Assembly (NCBI RefSeq): GCF_003515775.1
Contig: NZ_QWEI01000001.1
Span: forward strand, 290,106 to 354,105
Source of the DNA: Ureibacillus yapensis
GTDB taxonomy: Bacteria > Bacillota > Bacilli > Bacillales_A > Planococcaceae
Reading direction: 5' to 3'
Length of the DNA stretch: 64,000 nucleotides
The notes under the pieces are model-generated. The model was given only the letters and a program-made list of their open reading frames with translations. It was not told where the DNA came from and made no database searches. Of this stretch, positions 16,925-27,000 are shown piece by piece (the first letter of the stretch is position 1; each line of letters starts with the position of its first letter). A program made the position numbers and the translations under genes.

Positions 16925-18067
16925 TCACTCCGAAAGCCGATGAATCGTCTTCGCAAGAAGTAAGGTTCGTTCCGGTAGCGTGTCAATCTCTAAATACTCT
17001 CTTTCACTATGCGCATTTCCCCCGACTGGGCCGAGACCGTCGACTGTTGCTACGCCTGTTGCCGAGGTGAAGGAAGCATCACCGCCGCCTCCAGTTGCTG
17101 TATATTTTACCTTTAAGCCGATTTCTTTCCCAACATCCTGGATAATGTGAAACAGTTCTTCTGTTTGGTGGTTAAATTCCATAGGTGGTCGATTAATGGC
17201 GCCCTCAATTTCTATCTTCGTTCCGGCTACTTCCGTTTTGGAGCAGATTTCTTTAATCTTCTTTTCTAAATAGGCTGCCTGTTCCAATTGGGAGATCCGA
17301 ATATCGACATGGGCCACTGCGTTTGCCGACACCGTATTCACGGAAGATCCGCCCTCGATTAATCCAACGTTGACACTAATGCCTTTTTCGTGGTCATTTA
17401 ATTGATGGAGCTGAATAATTTTATAGGCCAGTTCTTCAATGGCGCTTCTACCGTTTTCTGGTTCAATGCCTGAGTGAGCTGCTTTTCCCTTTACCACAAT
17501 CTCATAGTGGCCGCCGCCTCGCCGTGCCGTTACCAGGGAACCATCCTTTCGCGCAGGTTCCATGATCAGCGCATACTCTTTTCCTTTTGAATGCTTTTCA
17601 ATTAAAGGGCGAGATGTGATAGATCCCAATTCCTCATCAACATTCAGAATAATCAAAATATTCTCCACACTTTTCGACCCTACTTTTTGCAGCGCTTTAA
17701 TCGCATAGATTAATTCAACCTGGCTGGATTTCATATCGACAACACCAGGTCCGTATGCTCGGCTTCCCTCTATAGTAAAAGGTCTTTTGGCAACAGTGCC
17801 TTCCGGAAATACGGTATCCATATGCGCAACAAGGATGATTTTTGGATCCTTCGCATTTTTGTGCTGAATCACCATGTTGTTGCCAAAAACTTTTTCTTCT
17901 TTCACATCAACGATAAATCCAAGTTCCTCATACTTCTCCTTTAAAATCGCCCCTACCCTGTCAACGCCCTTTTTCACATAGGAGCCACTATCTATATTGA
18001 CGAGCTGCTCAATTAGTTGAAGCATCTCCGTTTTTTTCCCTTGTATAAAGGTTTCCACTTTCACCAT
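16925..18067 (-). CDS. M20 family metallopeptidase (glutamate carboxypeptidase-like)
   Basis: A 380-residue di-zinc peptidase. Metal and catalytic residues are visible: LVAHMDTVFPEG (His, catalytic Asp), VVDMKSSQ (bridging Asp), LNVDEELGS (catalytic Glu pair), MEPARKDGS and GGNAHSEREYL (His). The dimerisation domain lies between. It ends the peptide ABC operon, 10 bp after the second ATPase gene, so it probably hydrolyses an imported peptide or acyl-amino acid in the cytoplasm. The start at 18067 sits close to GGGAG; an in-frame GTG at 18058 is an alternative. Confidence 0.9.
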   Translation of the reverse strand: MVKVETFIQGKKTEMLQLIEQLVNIDSGSYVKKGVDRVGAILKEKYEELGFIVDVKEEKVFGNNMVIQHKNAKDPKIILVAHMDTVFPEGTVAKRPFTIEGSRAYGPGVVDMKSSQVELIYAIKALQKVGSKSVENILIILNVDEELGSITSRPLIEKHSKGKEYALIMEPARKDGSLVTARRGGGHYEIVVKGKAAHSGIEPENGRSAIEELAYKIIQLHQLNDHEKGISVNVGLIEGGSSVNTVSANAVAHVDIRISQLEQAAYLEKKIKEICSKTEVAGTKIEIEGAINRPPMEFNHQTEELFHIIQDVGKEIGLKVKYTATGGGGDASFTSATGVATVDGLGPVGGNAHSEREYLEIDTLPERTLLLAKTIHRLSE

Positions 18068-18077
18068 CTCCCAATGC

Positions 18078-19124
18078 TTATTGATCTATTAGTACGCCAT
18101 GCCCTTCCTTCAGAGGGAAATGACAGGCTACAAAATGGTCCGGCTTTTCTTCAATTAGTTTCGGTTCTTCACCTTTACATTGTTCTTGTGCATACGGACA
18201 TCTCGTATGAAAACGGCATCCTGAAGGAGGATTTGCCGGACTTGGCATATCACCTTCTAGTATAATTCGATGTTTTTGTTCTCGAAGTGTTGGATCAGGA
18301 ATCGGAACTGCCGATAATAACCCTTCTGTATAGGGATGGAAAGGCTGATGGAATAACTTTTCTTTTGTTGTAATCTCGACAATTTTGCCAAGATACATCA
18401 CCGCCACGCGATCACTAATATGCTTAACAGCCGGCAATCCATGTGCAATGAATATATAGGTCAATTGAAAGTCTTTTTGCAGCTTAGCCATAAGGTTAAG
18501 AATTTGTGATTGGATGGAAACGTCAAGCGCAGAGACGGGCTCATCACAAATAATCAGCTTGGGTTTTAGAGCTAGGGCTCTAGCAATCCCTATTCTCTGC
18601 CTTTGCCCGCCGCTAAATTCATGCGGATATCTTCTCGCATAGGAGCGATCCAGCCCAACGACCTCCATTAATTCATACACCTGGTTCTCCAATTTTTTGC
18701 CTTTAGCTGCCTGGTGTGTTCTTAACGGTTCGGCAATAATTTCAAATACTCTCATTCGTGGGTTTAATGAAGAGAACGGATCCTGAAAAATCATTTGGAT
18801 TTCTGCTCTTTTTTTGCGTAGAGCTTCTCCCTTTAATGTACTTAAGTCCACACCTTCGAAAAGAATCTCGCCTTCTGTTTTATCCAACAGCTGCATAATC
18901 AAGTTGCCGGTAGTTGATTTTCCGCATCCCGATTCACCCACGATTCCAAGAGTTTCACCTTGTTTTACATAAAAATCGATGTCATCAACGGCCTTTAAAT
19001 ATTGTTTCTCTTTCTTCAACCAGCCTTCACTAACATCAAAATACTTTTTTAAGCCCTTTACTTCCAATAAATACTGTTCTTCCTTAGCTTGTTGTTTGTT
19101 CTTTTTCTCCATTATATGCACCAT
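18078..19124 (-). CDS. Peptide ABC transporter ATP-binding protein (OppF/DppF-like)
   Basis: A 348-residue ATPase. Walker A is [12 protein letters not shown], signature [15 protein letters not shown], Walker [15 protein letters not shown]. The C-terminal oligopeptide extension has [14 protein letters not shown]. Its start follows directly on the stop of the OppD-like gene (TAAATG), with GAGGTGG as ribosome site. Partner of the OppD-like subunit in a heterodimeric importer motor. Confidence 0.94.
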   Translation of the reverse strand: MVHIMEKKNKQQAKEEQYLLEVKGLKKYFDVSEGWLKKEKQYLKAVDDIDFYVKQGETLGIVGESGCGKSTTGNLIMQLLDKTEGEILFEGVDLSTLKGEALRKKRAEIQMIFQDPFSSLNPRMRVFEIIAEPLRTHQAAKGKKLENQVYELMEVVGLDRSYARRYPHEFSGGQRQRIGIARALALKPKLIICDEPVSALDVSIQSQILNLMAKLQKDFQLTYIFIAHGLPAVKHISDRVAVMYLGKIVEITTKEKLFHQPFHPYTEGLLSAVPIPDPTLREQKHRIILEGDMPSPANPPSGCRFHTRCPYAQEQCKGEEPKLIEEKPDHFVACHFPLKEGHGVLIDQ

Positions 19125-20108
19125 TTAGATTGCCACCTCTCCTTCCTCGTGGAGCCAGCAGCGAACTTTGTGATTCTGTGCGATTTCTTTAAGCTCTGGA
19201 TCCTCTGTGAAACACTTGCCTGAAGCTAATGGACAGCGTGTCTGGAATCTGCAGCCTTGTGTGATGGACCCGGGTGTTGGGACGGTTCCTTCAATTGACT
19301 GCAGTTCATCCTTCAGCTCATGAATTTTCGGCGTACTGTCCAACAACCCTTTTGTGTAAGGGTGCTTCGGTTCCTTAAAAAGTGTATAGACATCGGTATA
19401 TTCAACAACATGGCCGGCATACATCACGATGACGGTATCAACCATTTCCGCTACGACGCCAAGGTCATGGGTAATCAACAGGATGGATGTATCGTTTTCG
19501 TGTATAAGATTTCTCATAAGCTGTAAAATTTGTGCCTGAATCGTTACATCCAGTGCTGTTGTTGGTTCATCTGCAATCAGGAGTTTAGGGTTACAAGAAA
19601 GAGCCATTGCAATCATGACCCGCTGCCTCATCCCGCCGCTTAACAGATGTGGATAGGAAGAATAAACCTTCTCAGGCCGAGGGATGCCCACTTTTCTTAG
19701 CATCTCGATACTTTTTACCTTAGCTTGTTCCTTGCTCGCATTTTGATGCAGTTTAATCGATTCAGAGATTTGGTTGCCGACTGTAAACAGTGGATTCAAG
19801 GAGGTTAATGGTTCCTGGAAAATCATTGCAATATCATTTCCGCGAAGCTTTCTCATGTCTCGCTTAGAGATTGCCGTTAAATCCTTCCCTTCAAATAAAA
19901 CCTCTCCACCTACAATCTTGCCTGGAGAGCCTACCAGCCCCATGATGGATAGCGATGTGACACTTTTTCCGCTGCCTGATTCACCAACTACTGCAATGGT
20001 TTCCCCTTTCTTTATTGAAAAAGAAACGCCATCTACCGAAGGAACTACTCCATTCTCTGTATGAAAGTAGGTTTTTAAATCCTTTATCTCCAATAACGCT
20101 TCTGTCAT
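19125..20108 (-). CDS. Peptide ABC transporter ATP-binding protein (OppD/DppD-like)
   Basis: A 327-residue ATPase. Walker A is [12 protein letters not shown], signature [16 protein letters not shown], Walker [15 protein letters not shown]. The C-terminal extension carries [14 protein letters not shown], the Cys pattern of the OppD/DppD C-terminal region. Start ATG behind AGGGGG. It works with the OppF-like protein and the two permeases. Confidence 0.94.
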   Translation of the reverse strand: MTEALLEIKDLKTYFHTENGVVPSVDGVSFSIKKGETIAVVGESGSGKSVTSLSIMGLVGSPGKIVGGEVLFEGKDLTAISKRDMRKLRGNDIAMIFQEPLTSLNPLFTVGNQISESIKLHQNASKEQAKVKSIEMLRKVGIPRPEKVYSSYPHLLSGGMRQRVMIAMALSCNPKLLIADEPTTALDVTIQAQILQLMRNLIHENDTSILLITHDLGVVAEMVDTVIVMYAGHVVEYTDVYTLFKEPKHPYTKGLLDSTPKIHELKDELQSIEGTVPTPGSITQGCRFQTRCPLASGKCFTEDPELKEIAQNHKVRCWLHEEGEVAI

Positions 20109-20205
20109 GTTAAGCCCCCTCTTACTATCTAATGGATATTTCCGAAGTAACGATTGTATTCTTGTCTAATCTAAGAATTTTTTTATTAATGAAAGCGTTA
20201 TTTGC

Positions 20206-21126
20206 CTAATGATTGTCTCGAGGATCAAGAACATCACGAAGCCAATCACCGAGGAAAATGATTGCCAATACGGTGATTGTAATCGCCATACCAGGGAAAG
20301 TGGCCAGCCACCAGCTAGTTGCTACATAATCTCTCCCATCACTTAAAATACCGCCCCACGAGATTGTTGGAGGCTGTATGCCCAAACCTAAAAAGCTTAA
20401 AGAAGCTTCAAGAATAATGGTTGTTGCAACACTCAAAGTCGAAATGACGATGAAAGGGGAAATCACATTGGGAAGAAGGTGTCTAAGAATAATTTTGCAA
20501 TCCCGTACACCAATTGATCTCGCTGCTTTTACAAATTCGCGTTCCTTGATTGAAAGTACTTCTCCCCGGACAAGTCGTGCATATTGAACCCAGTTGGTGA
20601 TACCAAGCACCACGATTAATGTAGGTACGCTTGGTCCGAAAATCGTTAAAAAGACAAGGGCAAATAAAATGGTAGGAATCGCTAAAAAGGAATCGACTAA
20701 TCGCATTAAAATATTGTCTATAAATCCTCCGTAGTACCCAGCCACCAACCCAACAAAGACGCCAATGACTCCTGCAAATGCAACCGAAGAAATCCCAACC
20801 GCAAGGGAAATTTGCGATCCATAGATAATCCTGCTTAAAATATCCCGACCTAGGTTATCCGTGCCTAAAATATGTAACGATGACCCTCCATCCACCCACA
20901 CTGGAGGTTTAAGCATCATGGCGGGATTAATCATCTTGGGATCATGAGGTGCAAGCGATTTAGCAAAAAGTGCAACAAGAATCACAGCAAACACAATAAT
21001 AAATCCGAAAGTACCGGTTTTGCTTTTTAGCAGAAGTCGCAGCCAACGGACAAAGAAATTAGGCGTTCTCTTGACTGAACTTGCAACTGTTGAATCTTGA
21101 TTTCCAATCTGTGAATTGACCGACAT
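20206..21126 (-). CDS. Peptide ABC transporter permease (OppC/DppC-like)
   Basis: A 306-residue inner-membrane permease with about six membrane segments. ILGTDNLGRDILSRIIYGSQ and the EAA loop EFVKAARSIGVRDCKIILRHLLPN are typical of DppC. The ATG at 21126 is well supported by GGGGGAGG just upstream. Unusually, the OppB-like gene reads 100 bp into this gene in another frame. Confidence 0.94.
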   Translation of the reverse strand: MSVNSQIGNQDSTVASSVKRTPNFFVRWLRLLLKSKTGTFGFIIVFAVILVALFAKSLAPHDPKMINPAMMLKPPVWVDGGSSLHILGTDNLGRDILSRIIYGSQISLAVGISSVAFAGVIGVFVGLVAGYYGGFIDNILMRLVDSFLAIPTILFALVFLTIFGPSVPTLIVVLGITNWVQYARLVRGEVLSIKEREFVKAARSIGVRDCKIILRHLLPNVISPFIVISTLSVATTIILEASLSFLGLGIQPPTISWGGILSDGRDYVATSWWLATFPGMAITITVLAIIFLGDWLRDVLDPRDNH

Positions 21127-22055
21127 ATGTCCTCCCCCTTCAAATACTTGATTCTTGGATCCAGTATTTTATAAACAATATCCGCTAACAGATTCATAAG
21201 GATGACCATGAAAGCGATGATAAACACACTTGCCTGCACAATCGCCATATCCCTTGTGTTGACCGCTTGGATGAGAAGCTGTCCTAGACCCGGCCAAGAA
21301 AATACCGTTTCCGTGATTAGCGTTCCTCCTACAACAGTTGATGTTTGCAATGCAGTAATAGTCACAACAGGAATCAGTGCATTTCGAAAGGCATGTTTAT
21401 TAATAACAAAAAACTCTCTTATCCCTTTACTTCTCGCTGTTCGAATATAATCCTGATTCAGAATTTCAAGCATGCTTGATCGGATCAGCCTTGTCATTTC
21501 TGCCGCAATTCCAGTCCCAAGTGTTAAAGCGGGCAGAACTAGGTGGCTGAGACTTCCTCTTCCGGATACCGGAAACCAGCCCAGTGTAACAGAAAACAAA
21601 ATAATGAGCATTATCCCTAACCAAAAGTTTGGCATGGCTTTCCACAACACGGCTCCACCTGTCGCCAGGAAGTCCAGCGGGGAATTCTTCTTCGTAGCCG
21701 ACCAAATACCAAGAGGGATGGCAATCACAATTGCAACAATCATCGAAGCGGTTGCCAATTCAAGAGTGGCCGGAAGCCGTTCAAGGACAATCGGTAAAGC
21801 GCTTTCTTTATAACGGAAAGACTCGCCGAAATCAAATTGCACCAGCCCTAACATATATGTGAAATACTGAACATGAAAAGGTTTATTCAAGCCAAGCGAT
21901 TCTCGAAGCTGTTCAATATCTTCAGGGCTTGCATCTTCCGGCAGCATCAATGCAACGGGGTCACCAGCTACAAAGACCAGGCAAAATACCACGAATGAAA
22001 TAATGAAAAGAACCGGAATGATTTGCAGGAGTCGTCGAATCAAAAATTTACCCAT
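21027..22055 (-). CDS. Peptide ABC transporter permease (OppB/DppB-like) with extended C terminus
   Basis: A 342-residue permease starting MGKFLIRRLLQIIPVLFI, with the EAA loop DYIRTARSKGIREFFVINKHAFRN. DppB-type proteins normally end at DPRIKY. Here that motif (about residue 298) is followed by about 44 extra residues, of which the last 33 are read out of frame from the start of the OppC-like gene. This looks like loss of the original stop codon. Start ATG behind GAGGTGAGAAG. Confidence 0.92.
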   Translation of the reverse strand: MGKFLIRRLLQIIPVLFIISFVVFCLVFVAGDPVALMLPEDASPEDIEQLRESLGLNKPFHVQYFTYMLGLVQFDFGESFRYKESALPIVLERLPATLELATASMIVAIVIAIPLGIWSATKKNSPLDFLATGGAVLWKAMPNFWLGIMLIILFSVTLGWFPVSGRGSLSHLVLPALTLGTGIAAEMTRLIRSSMLEILNQDYIRTARSKGIREFFVINKHAFRNALIPVVTITALQTSTVVGGTLITETVFSWPGLGQLLIQAVNTRDMAIVQASVFIIAFMVILMNLLADIVYKILDPRIKYLKGEDICRSIHRLEIKIQQLQVQSRERLISLSVGCDFC

Positions 22056-22078
22056 CTTCTCACCTCTTAGTAAAGAAA

Positions 22079-22096
22079 CTAGGGATTGCTCCCTAG
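22079..22096 (-). promoter_or_regulatory. Intergenic hairpin between binding protein and permeases
   Basis: CTAGGG-ATTGCT-CCCTAG, just after the binding-protein stop and before the OppB-like start, with no T-tract. Such hairpins often protect the binding-protein mRNA or reduce downstream expression; that role is inferred. Confidence 0.5.
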
Positions 22097-22112
22097 CCTC
22101 TAATTGATAAAT

Positions 22113-23711
22113 TTATTTTCTTTTAATAGATGGTGCGTAGATCATTTCATCCGGTGTTGGAATAAAATCGATGCTATCGCTTATACCAATATTGATTTTT
22201 TCTTGATAAAGATTGACGAAGGGCACATCTTCAGCAGCAATGGCTGAAATTTCCTGGATTTGCTTCTCACGTTCTTCTGGATTCATATTAACGGCAGAAG
22301 CAGCCAATAATTCTTCGATTTTATCGTTTTTGTAATCCGTATGGCCTTCGTAACGTTCTGCACGATACCAGTCAACAGAATACGCGCCATCAAACATAGA
22401 GTTACCTAAGCCAAGCAAGTAAGCTTCCTTGTTTTCATTGGCATTACGCATTTCAACAAAATTACTCCATTCCAAAAACTCAACGTTTACTTTTACGTTA
22501 ACAGCTGCAAGCATACCCGCAATCATTTCCGCTACTTCAGCATCTTGCAAATAGCGTCCGCGCGGAGATTGAAGCGTTATCTCGAAGCCATCTTCATAAC
22601 CCGCTTCAGCAAGCAGCGCCTTTGCTTTTTCAACATCATAGTTGTAAGTATCATAAAGTTCCGGGTTATGGCCGAAGTTACCAGGACCTACCATGGTAGT
22701 AGTTGGAACCGCGCCTCCCAGCAATACATTATTAACCAACGCGCCATCATCAATGGCATAATCCAGAGCTTGGCGAACACGAGGATCTGCTGTTGGCAAT
22801 CCTTCTGTAGAACGAAGAATCAACATTATCACACGATTGGATATTTCTTGTACGATCGATGTCCCTTCATTGGCATTCACACGCTCCCAATCAGCCGGAG
22901 GGATGTTAACGGCAATATCAACGCCTCCTGTCAATAACTCGGAAACACGTGTTGAGTTTTCAGGGATGACACGGAACACAACCTCATCCCATTCTTCCAC
23001 TTTGCCATCATAGTAGTTGTCATATGGAACAAGGGTAATGTGATCGTCACGTACCCATTCTTTAAATTGGTATGGACCCGTTCCTACCGGATTCGCAAGG
23101 AAGTGATCCCAGCCGTTTTCTTCGATATATTTTTTCGGAAGAATACCAGACCCTAAACGTGAAAGTCTGTGGAATAGAGAAGGTTCCGGCGCATGAGTAA
23201 TCACTTTAAACGTATAATCATCGATTATTTGCACTTCTTTAATCTGCTTATAATTTGGATATTCCTTCAACTTATCGTCTGTCGCTACTCTTTCCAACGT
23301 GAACTTTACGTCTTCAGAAGTAAGCGGGTCGCCATTATGGAAGGTAACGCCCTCTTTAATTTTCATTTCAACAGTTAAATCATCAATGATTTGATAATCC
23401 TCGACCAACTCAGGGTAAATTTCACCCTTCGCATCTTTTTTGAATAAATAATTGAACATATTGACATGGATGGCCTCTGTAGAAGTATTGTTATGATCAT
23501 GGATATCGAATGAAACCATATCCGAACCGATGGCAACCGTTAAAGTTTTGTCAGCTCCATTTTCAGCATCTTTGTCAGTTGCATTGTCACTCCCTTGTTC
23601 TTGAGTAGCAGCCGGTTCACTTGTAGTGGTTTCTCCAGAACATCCTACCAGCAAAAGTGCACTGATTACAAACAGAAAAATTCCCCAAAATGCTTTTCTT
23701 TTCATCCTCAT
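22113..23711 (-). CDS. Peptide ABC transporter substrate-binding lipoprotein
   Basis: A 532-residue family 5 extracellular solute-binding protein. The N terminus is a lipoprotein signal peptide ending LLLVGC, followed by an acidic Ser/Thr/Glu linker. Family features include FHNGDPLTSEDVKFTLERV and NPVGTGPYQFKEW. I use the ATG at 23711 (MRMKRKAF) because GGGGGGC lies directly upstream; a longer frame from 23786 would mask the signal peptide. It is the first gene of the importer operon. The ligand (di-, oligo- or glutamyl peptide) is unknown. Confidence 0.93.
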   Translation of the reverse strand: MRMKRKAFWGIFLFVISALLLVGCSGETTTSEPAATQEQGSDNATDKDAENGADKTLTVAIGSDMVSFDIHDHNNTSTEAIHVNMFNYLFKKDAKGEIYPELVEDYQIIDDLTVEMKIKEGVTFHNGDPLTSEDVKFTLERVATDDKLKEYPNYKQIKEVQIIDDYTFKVITHAPEPSLFHRLSRLGSGILPKKYIEENGWDHFLANPVGTGPYQFKEWVRDDHITLVPYDNYYDGKVEEWDEVVFRVIPENSTRVSELLTGGVDIAVNIPPADWERVNANEGTSIVQEISNRVIMLILRSTEGLPTADPRVRQALDYAIDDGALVNNVLLGGAVPTTTMVGPGNFGHNPELYDTYNYDVEKAKALLAEAGYEDGFEITLQSPRGRYLQDAEVAEMIAGMLAAVNVKVNVEFLEWSNFVEMRNANENKEAYLLGLGNSMFDGAYSVDWYRAERYEGHTDYKNDKIEELLAASAVNMNPEEREKQIQEISAIAAEDVPFVNLYQEKINIGISDSIDFIPTPDEMIYAPSIKRK

Positions 23712-25048
23712 TTGCCCCCCTATTTTTTTGTTCCTCCCTATTTTATAGTAGAAGTTTGATAGTTTCCTAATACTTTTAATATTCAAACGATTTATGATAT
23801 ATGACCTTTCAATTCAAATTATTTTTCAATATATGAATTATTTATTATCTTTCTCTTTAATAGCTATGAAGTAGAGGATTACCCTAAATTTGAAAAGCAA
23901 CTATTAATTTAAGAAGGAAGTTTTGACCATGTAGAAGTGATAGAGTTACATGAGTTGAAAGAAAGAGTTTTATAAAGGGATTCAATAGAATGCGCGGCAG
24001 TTAATGCTGGAAAGAAAAACTGAATGGGTTATTTTAAGCGGGGCTTACTGAAAAATAGATGACGATTCTCTTGCTAGGTGTTTACCATTTCATAACTAGT
24101 GGTATTTGGCCGGATCAAATAAACTTTTTCTTCCATGATGACTCTTTTTCGGATGAATAACGATATTTAATTATTGAAGACAATTTTGTAGCATTTATAA
24201 TAAAGAAAGAAGTAGTATTGAAAAATTCGAAAGAGCGTTTTTATACCAATTGACGAAGGGGTTGTTCAAATATGAATCTTTCTTCTTTTAAATGAATCAA
24301 TACTGATTGTATTACTCACTTTAGCAACAATACTCGTGCTCAATGAAACAATCGTTCTGCACTAGCAACACTTTAGGCTATTCAGCTCTCCATTCAAGTA
24401 TGATGGTTATAATTGCCATTGCAATACTTATTCAAAATGTTCACAACAGTTTCCTTTTTGGCTTCAAAACAATTGGTCGGATCTTTTGTATAGAAATGAG
24501 AGGATTATTGCGTTCACTCAAGAATAAAACTCCATATAAATCCGATAAATCCAAGTGGTATCTCATTGTTTAGGAATACCTTCGCTTTTTTGTATCTTGG
24601 AATGACAAAATGCCCCATCGATGCAGCCAAATTGTCCTCTATCAACAGGACAGATTGAGCTTAACGTTGAGGACAAATTGGCCCATTCAGAATTAAAAGA
24701 GTTTATAAAAGAGTTTATAAATTAATTAAAAAAGAATAATGTCGAAAAGAATCTCGACGTTGTGTGATTATCTCTAGGTTCATTGCAAAACAGTTCAATC
24801 TTGATGTTGGTTCCGGTCACGCACTTATGTTTGTTCAGCGGTTTTACACGCAACTCGCTTGTCGATCTGCCAGTTGCATTAGGGTTACCCGATGACCTTA
24901 AGGCACATTATTTGCAGCATCTTTGTCACTCATACAATCGTTGAAATTGCAGGAGCAAATAGCGCCCACATGTTTTTTCAAAGACTATTTGGCGTATAAG
25001 CTAAAACAGAGCACAGTGAGTTCTGTTGTATTCTTTTTCAGAAATCAA
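23712..25048. other. 1.3-kb region without an intact gene, probably decayed
   Basis: Upstream of the importer operon. Stretches such as the one around 23930-23975 read like coding sequence (VEVIELHELKERVL) but are closed by stops. A 76-codon plus-strand frame at 24343-24573 has no ribosome site and I do not accept it. An inverted repeat at 24627-24681 and a GC-richer patch at about 24790-25000 suggest remnants of mobile or lost genes. The importer promoter must lie at the left end. Confidence 0.55.
24627..24681. repeat. Inverted repeat, 13-bp arms
   Basis: CCAAATTGTCCTC (24627-24639) and GAGGACAAATTGG (24669-24681) are inverted with one mismatch, separated by 29 bp. There is no T-tract. It could be a hairpin of a lost transcript or the mark of a small mobile element. 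Confidence 0.6.
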
Positions 25049-25609
25049 TTAACCCTCAAGGTCAATAAGTTTATATAAACCAAGAATGTAGCCAATTAAT
25101 TTAATATATTCTCTCAAAGCTTTTTTATTTGAAAACTGACCGATTTCTCCATTGGATGCAGATGCCACATAGACAAATTCCATTTGGGAATCTTTAAAAA
25201 CTCGGTCAAAGGATAATTTTGTTCTTCTAATATGGTAATCCGATGTCACGACGATGGCAGAGTTGAACGAATACTTGTCTATTTTATCTTTGGCAAATAA
25301 TGCATTGGTGTAGGTACTGGTTGCTTTACCTTCCATGATTAAGGCATTTTCGGGGATGCCTAATGCCATTGCTTTTTCCTTCGTCGTTCCAGATGCATTC
25401 GAGTTGGTAAGCAATACATAATCAGCGTAACCACTATGATAGAGACCGGCAGCTTTCTCTAACCTTTCTGAGCCGCCACTTAAAACTATAATTACATCAG
25501 AATTTTTTGGCTTTTCATTTACTACTAAAAAATCCTTACCAAAAAGCAACCATATAAAAACTAGAAAGACAATTAATATAACAAACCTCATAAAATTTTT
25601 TATGTTCAT
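25049..25609 (-). CDS. YdcF/SanA-like (DUF218) membrane protein, copy 2
   Basis: A 186-residue protein with an N-terminal membrane segment (residues 8-25) and the DUF218 motifs SDVIIVLSGGSERLEKA, ATSTYTNALFAKD and VVTSDYHIRRTK. It is clearly a paralogue of the gene at 7976-8530 and shares the same C-terminal pattern (Y-I-K-L-I-G-Y). It lies beyond the terminator of the polysaccharide locus, in the same direction. Confidence 0.86.
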   Translation of the reverse strand: MNIKNFMRFVILIVFLVFIWLLFGKDFLVVNEKPKNSDVIIVLSGGSERLEKAAGLYHSGYADYVLLTNSNASGTTKEKAMALGIPENALIMEGKATSTYTNALFAKDKIDKYSFNSAIVVTSDYHIRRTKLSFDRVFKDSQMEFVYVASASNGEIGQFSNKKALREYIKLIGYILGLYKLIDLEG

Positions 25610-25974
25610 AATAGTACCCTTTTTATTTTAAGTATTCCTTGGAAACTGACAATTTCTTACTACTCCTATTACTCTTTGCCTCTAACTCTAATTCCAATTC
25701 GATTTTCAAAATAAACCTTGATTCTCGATACTCTTCTTATTTCTCCCTTTAATTATAAGTATTTCTTCAATACCTGACTACAGTGCTTCTTCTATAGTAT
25801 TTTGCAGTGTGGCTTGTCTACTATGGTAATATTTCTTTAGTTGCAAGCAAAAATCTAGTCCTTAGACCTGCAACTGATATGCTAGCTTTACGTACTTGCA
25901 TTAAATCTCTCTTTTTATTTCTTATTAAAATAATAAAGCTCCTTAAACAATAAATGGTCTAGGAGCTTTAGATA
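25610..25974. other. Intergenic region between YdcF copy 2 and the epimerase
   Basis: About 365 bp, AT-rich and pyrimidine-rich on the plus strand. It contains the terminator at 25935-25969; otherwise nothing recognised. Confidence 0.5.
25935..25969 (-). terminator. Terminator of the polysaccharide locus
   Basis: AAAGCTCCT / AGGAGCTTT, loop of about 17 bases, with ATTATTTTAA following on the minus strand, just past the epimerase stop. Confidence 0.75.
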
Positions 25975-27000
25975 TTATTTAACTCTATAATAATCTACGT
26001 ACCAATTAGCAAAATTCTGTAATCCTTCTTCTATAGAAGTCTTTGGCTTAAAGTTTACCGCTTCTTGTAATAAGTCGGTAGATGCATAGGTTGCTGGTAC
26101 ATCTCCAGGCTTGATTGGTTCAAAAATCTTCTCAAATCGCACCTCTTTATTTAATGCTTTACTTAAGGCAATTTCTAAAGTTTCGATAAATACCATCAAT
26201 TTTTCTGGGCTGTTGTTCCCAATATTAAAGATTTTATGTTGAACAACCCCTATAGGTGGATTACCTATAAGGCGTTCTATTCCTTCTACAATGTCATCGA
26301 TATAAGTGAAGTCCCTATAGAGGTCATTTTCAAAATCACCATTATTAAAGATCTTGATTGGCTCACCAGAAAAATATTTATCTGTAAATCCAAAGTAAGC
26401 CATATCCGGTCGACCCAACGGGCCATAAACTGTAAAGAACCGAAGTCCTGTAGCTGGAAGTTTATAAAGATGACTATAGGTGTGAGCCATTAATTCATTG
26501 GATTTCTTAGTAGATGCATAAAGTGATACTGGGTTGTCTACGAAATCTGTTTCTTTAAATGGAACCTTTTTATTCGCTCCATAAACAGAACTAGACGATG
26601 CATATACTAGATGTTCCACTGTATTATATCTACATGCTTCAAGAATGTTGTAAAACCCAATAATATTACTTTGTATATATACATCCGGGTTCTCTATTGA
26701 GTATCTTACACCTGCTTGCGCAGCAAGATTTACTACCACATTAGGCTTGTACTCTTTAAAAATTATCATGACTATTTCCTTATTTGAAATATCTTCTTTA
26801 ATGAAAGTAAACTTTTCATAACGTTCCAATTGATTTAAACGAGTATATTTAAGATTAACATCATAATAATCGTTTATGTTATCTATACCTATTACCTTAC
26901 AGCCCTGCTCTAGTAGTTTTCTTGATAAATAGTACCCAATAAAACCTGCTGCTCCTGTAATTAAATACGTTTTACAAGGATCAAGAGTTTTGTAATTCAA
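25975..27000 (-). CDS. UDP-glucuronate 4-epimerase (CapI-like)
   Basis: A 341-residue extended short-chain dehydrogenase that converts UDP-glucuronate to UDP-galacturonate. It has the NAD site LITGAAGFIGYYLSRKL, the diagnostic GIDNINDYYDVNLK, YASSSSVYG, the catalytic YASTKKSNE and RFFTVYGP. The TTG start at 27000 overlaps the upstream ugd gene by 20 bp, with AGGAG 10 bp before. The coupling to ugd supports the assignment: ugd makes the substrate. Confidence 0.92.
   Translation of the reverse strand: MNYKTLDPCKTYLITGAAGFIGYYLSRKLLEQGCKVIGIDNINDYYDVNLKYTRLNQLERYEKFTFIKEDISNKEIVMIIFKEYKPNVVVNLAAQAGVRYSIENPDVYIQSNIIGFYNILEACRYNTVEHLVYASSSSVYGANKKVPFKETDFVDNPVSLYASTKKSNELMAHTYSHLYKLPATGLRFFTVYGPLGRPDMAYFGFTDKYFSGEPIKIFNNGDFENDLYRDFTYIDDIVEGIERLIGNPPIGVVQHKIFNIGNNSPEKLMVFIETLEIALSKALNKEVRFEKIFEPIKPGDVPATYASTDLLQEAVNFKPKTSIEEGLQNFANWYVDYYRVK

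Noticed and set aside
24343-24573. 76-codon plus-strand membrane-like frame
   Set aside because: No ribosome site, surrounded by decayed sequence, no family resemblance.
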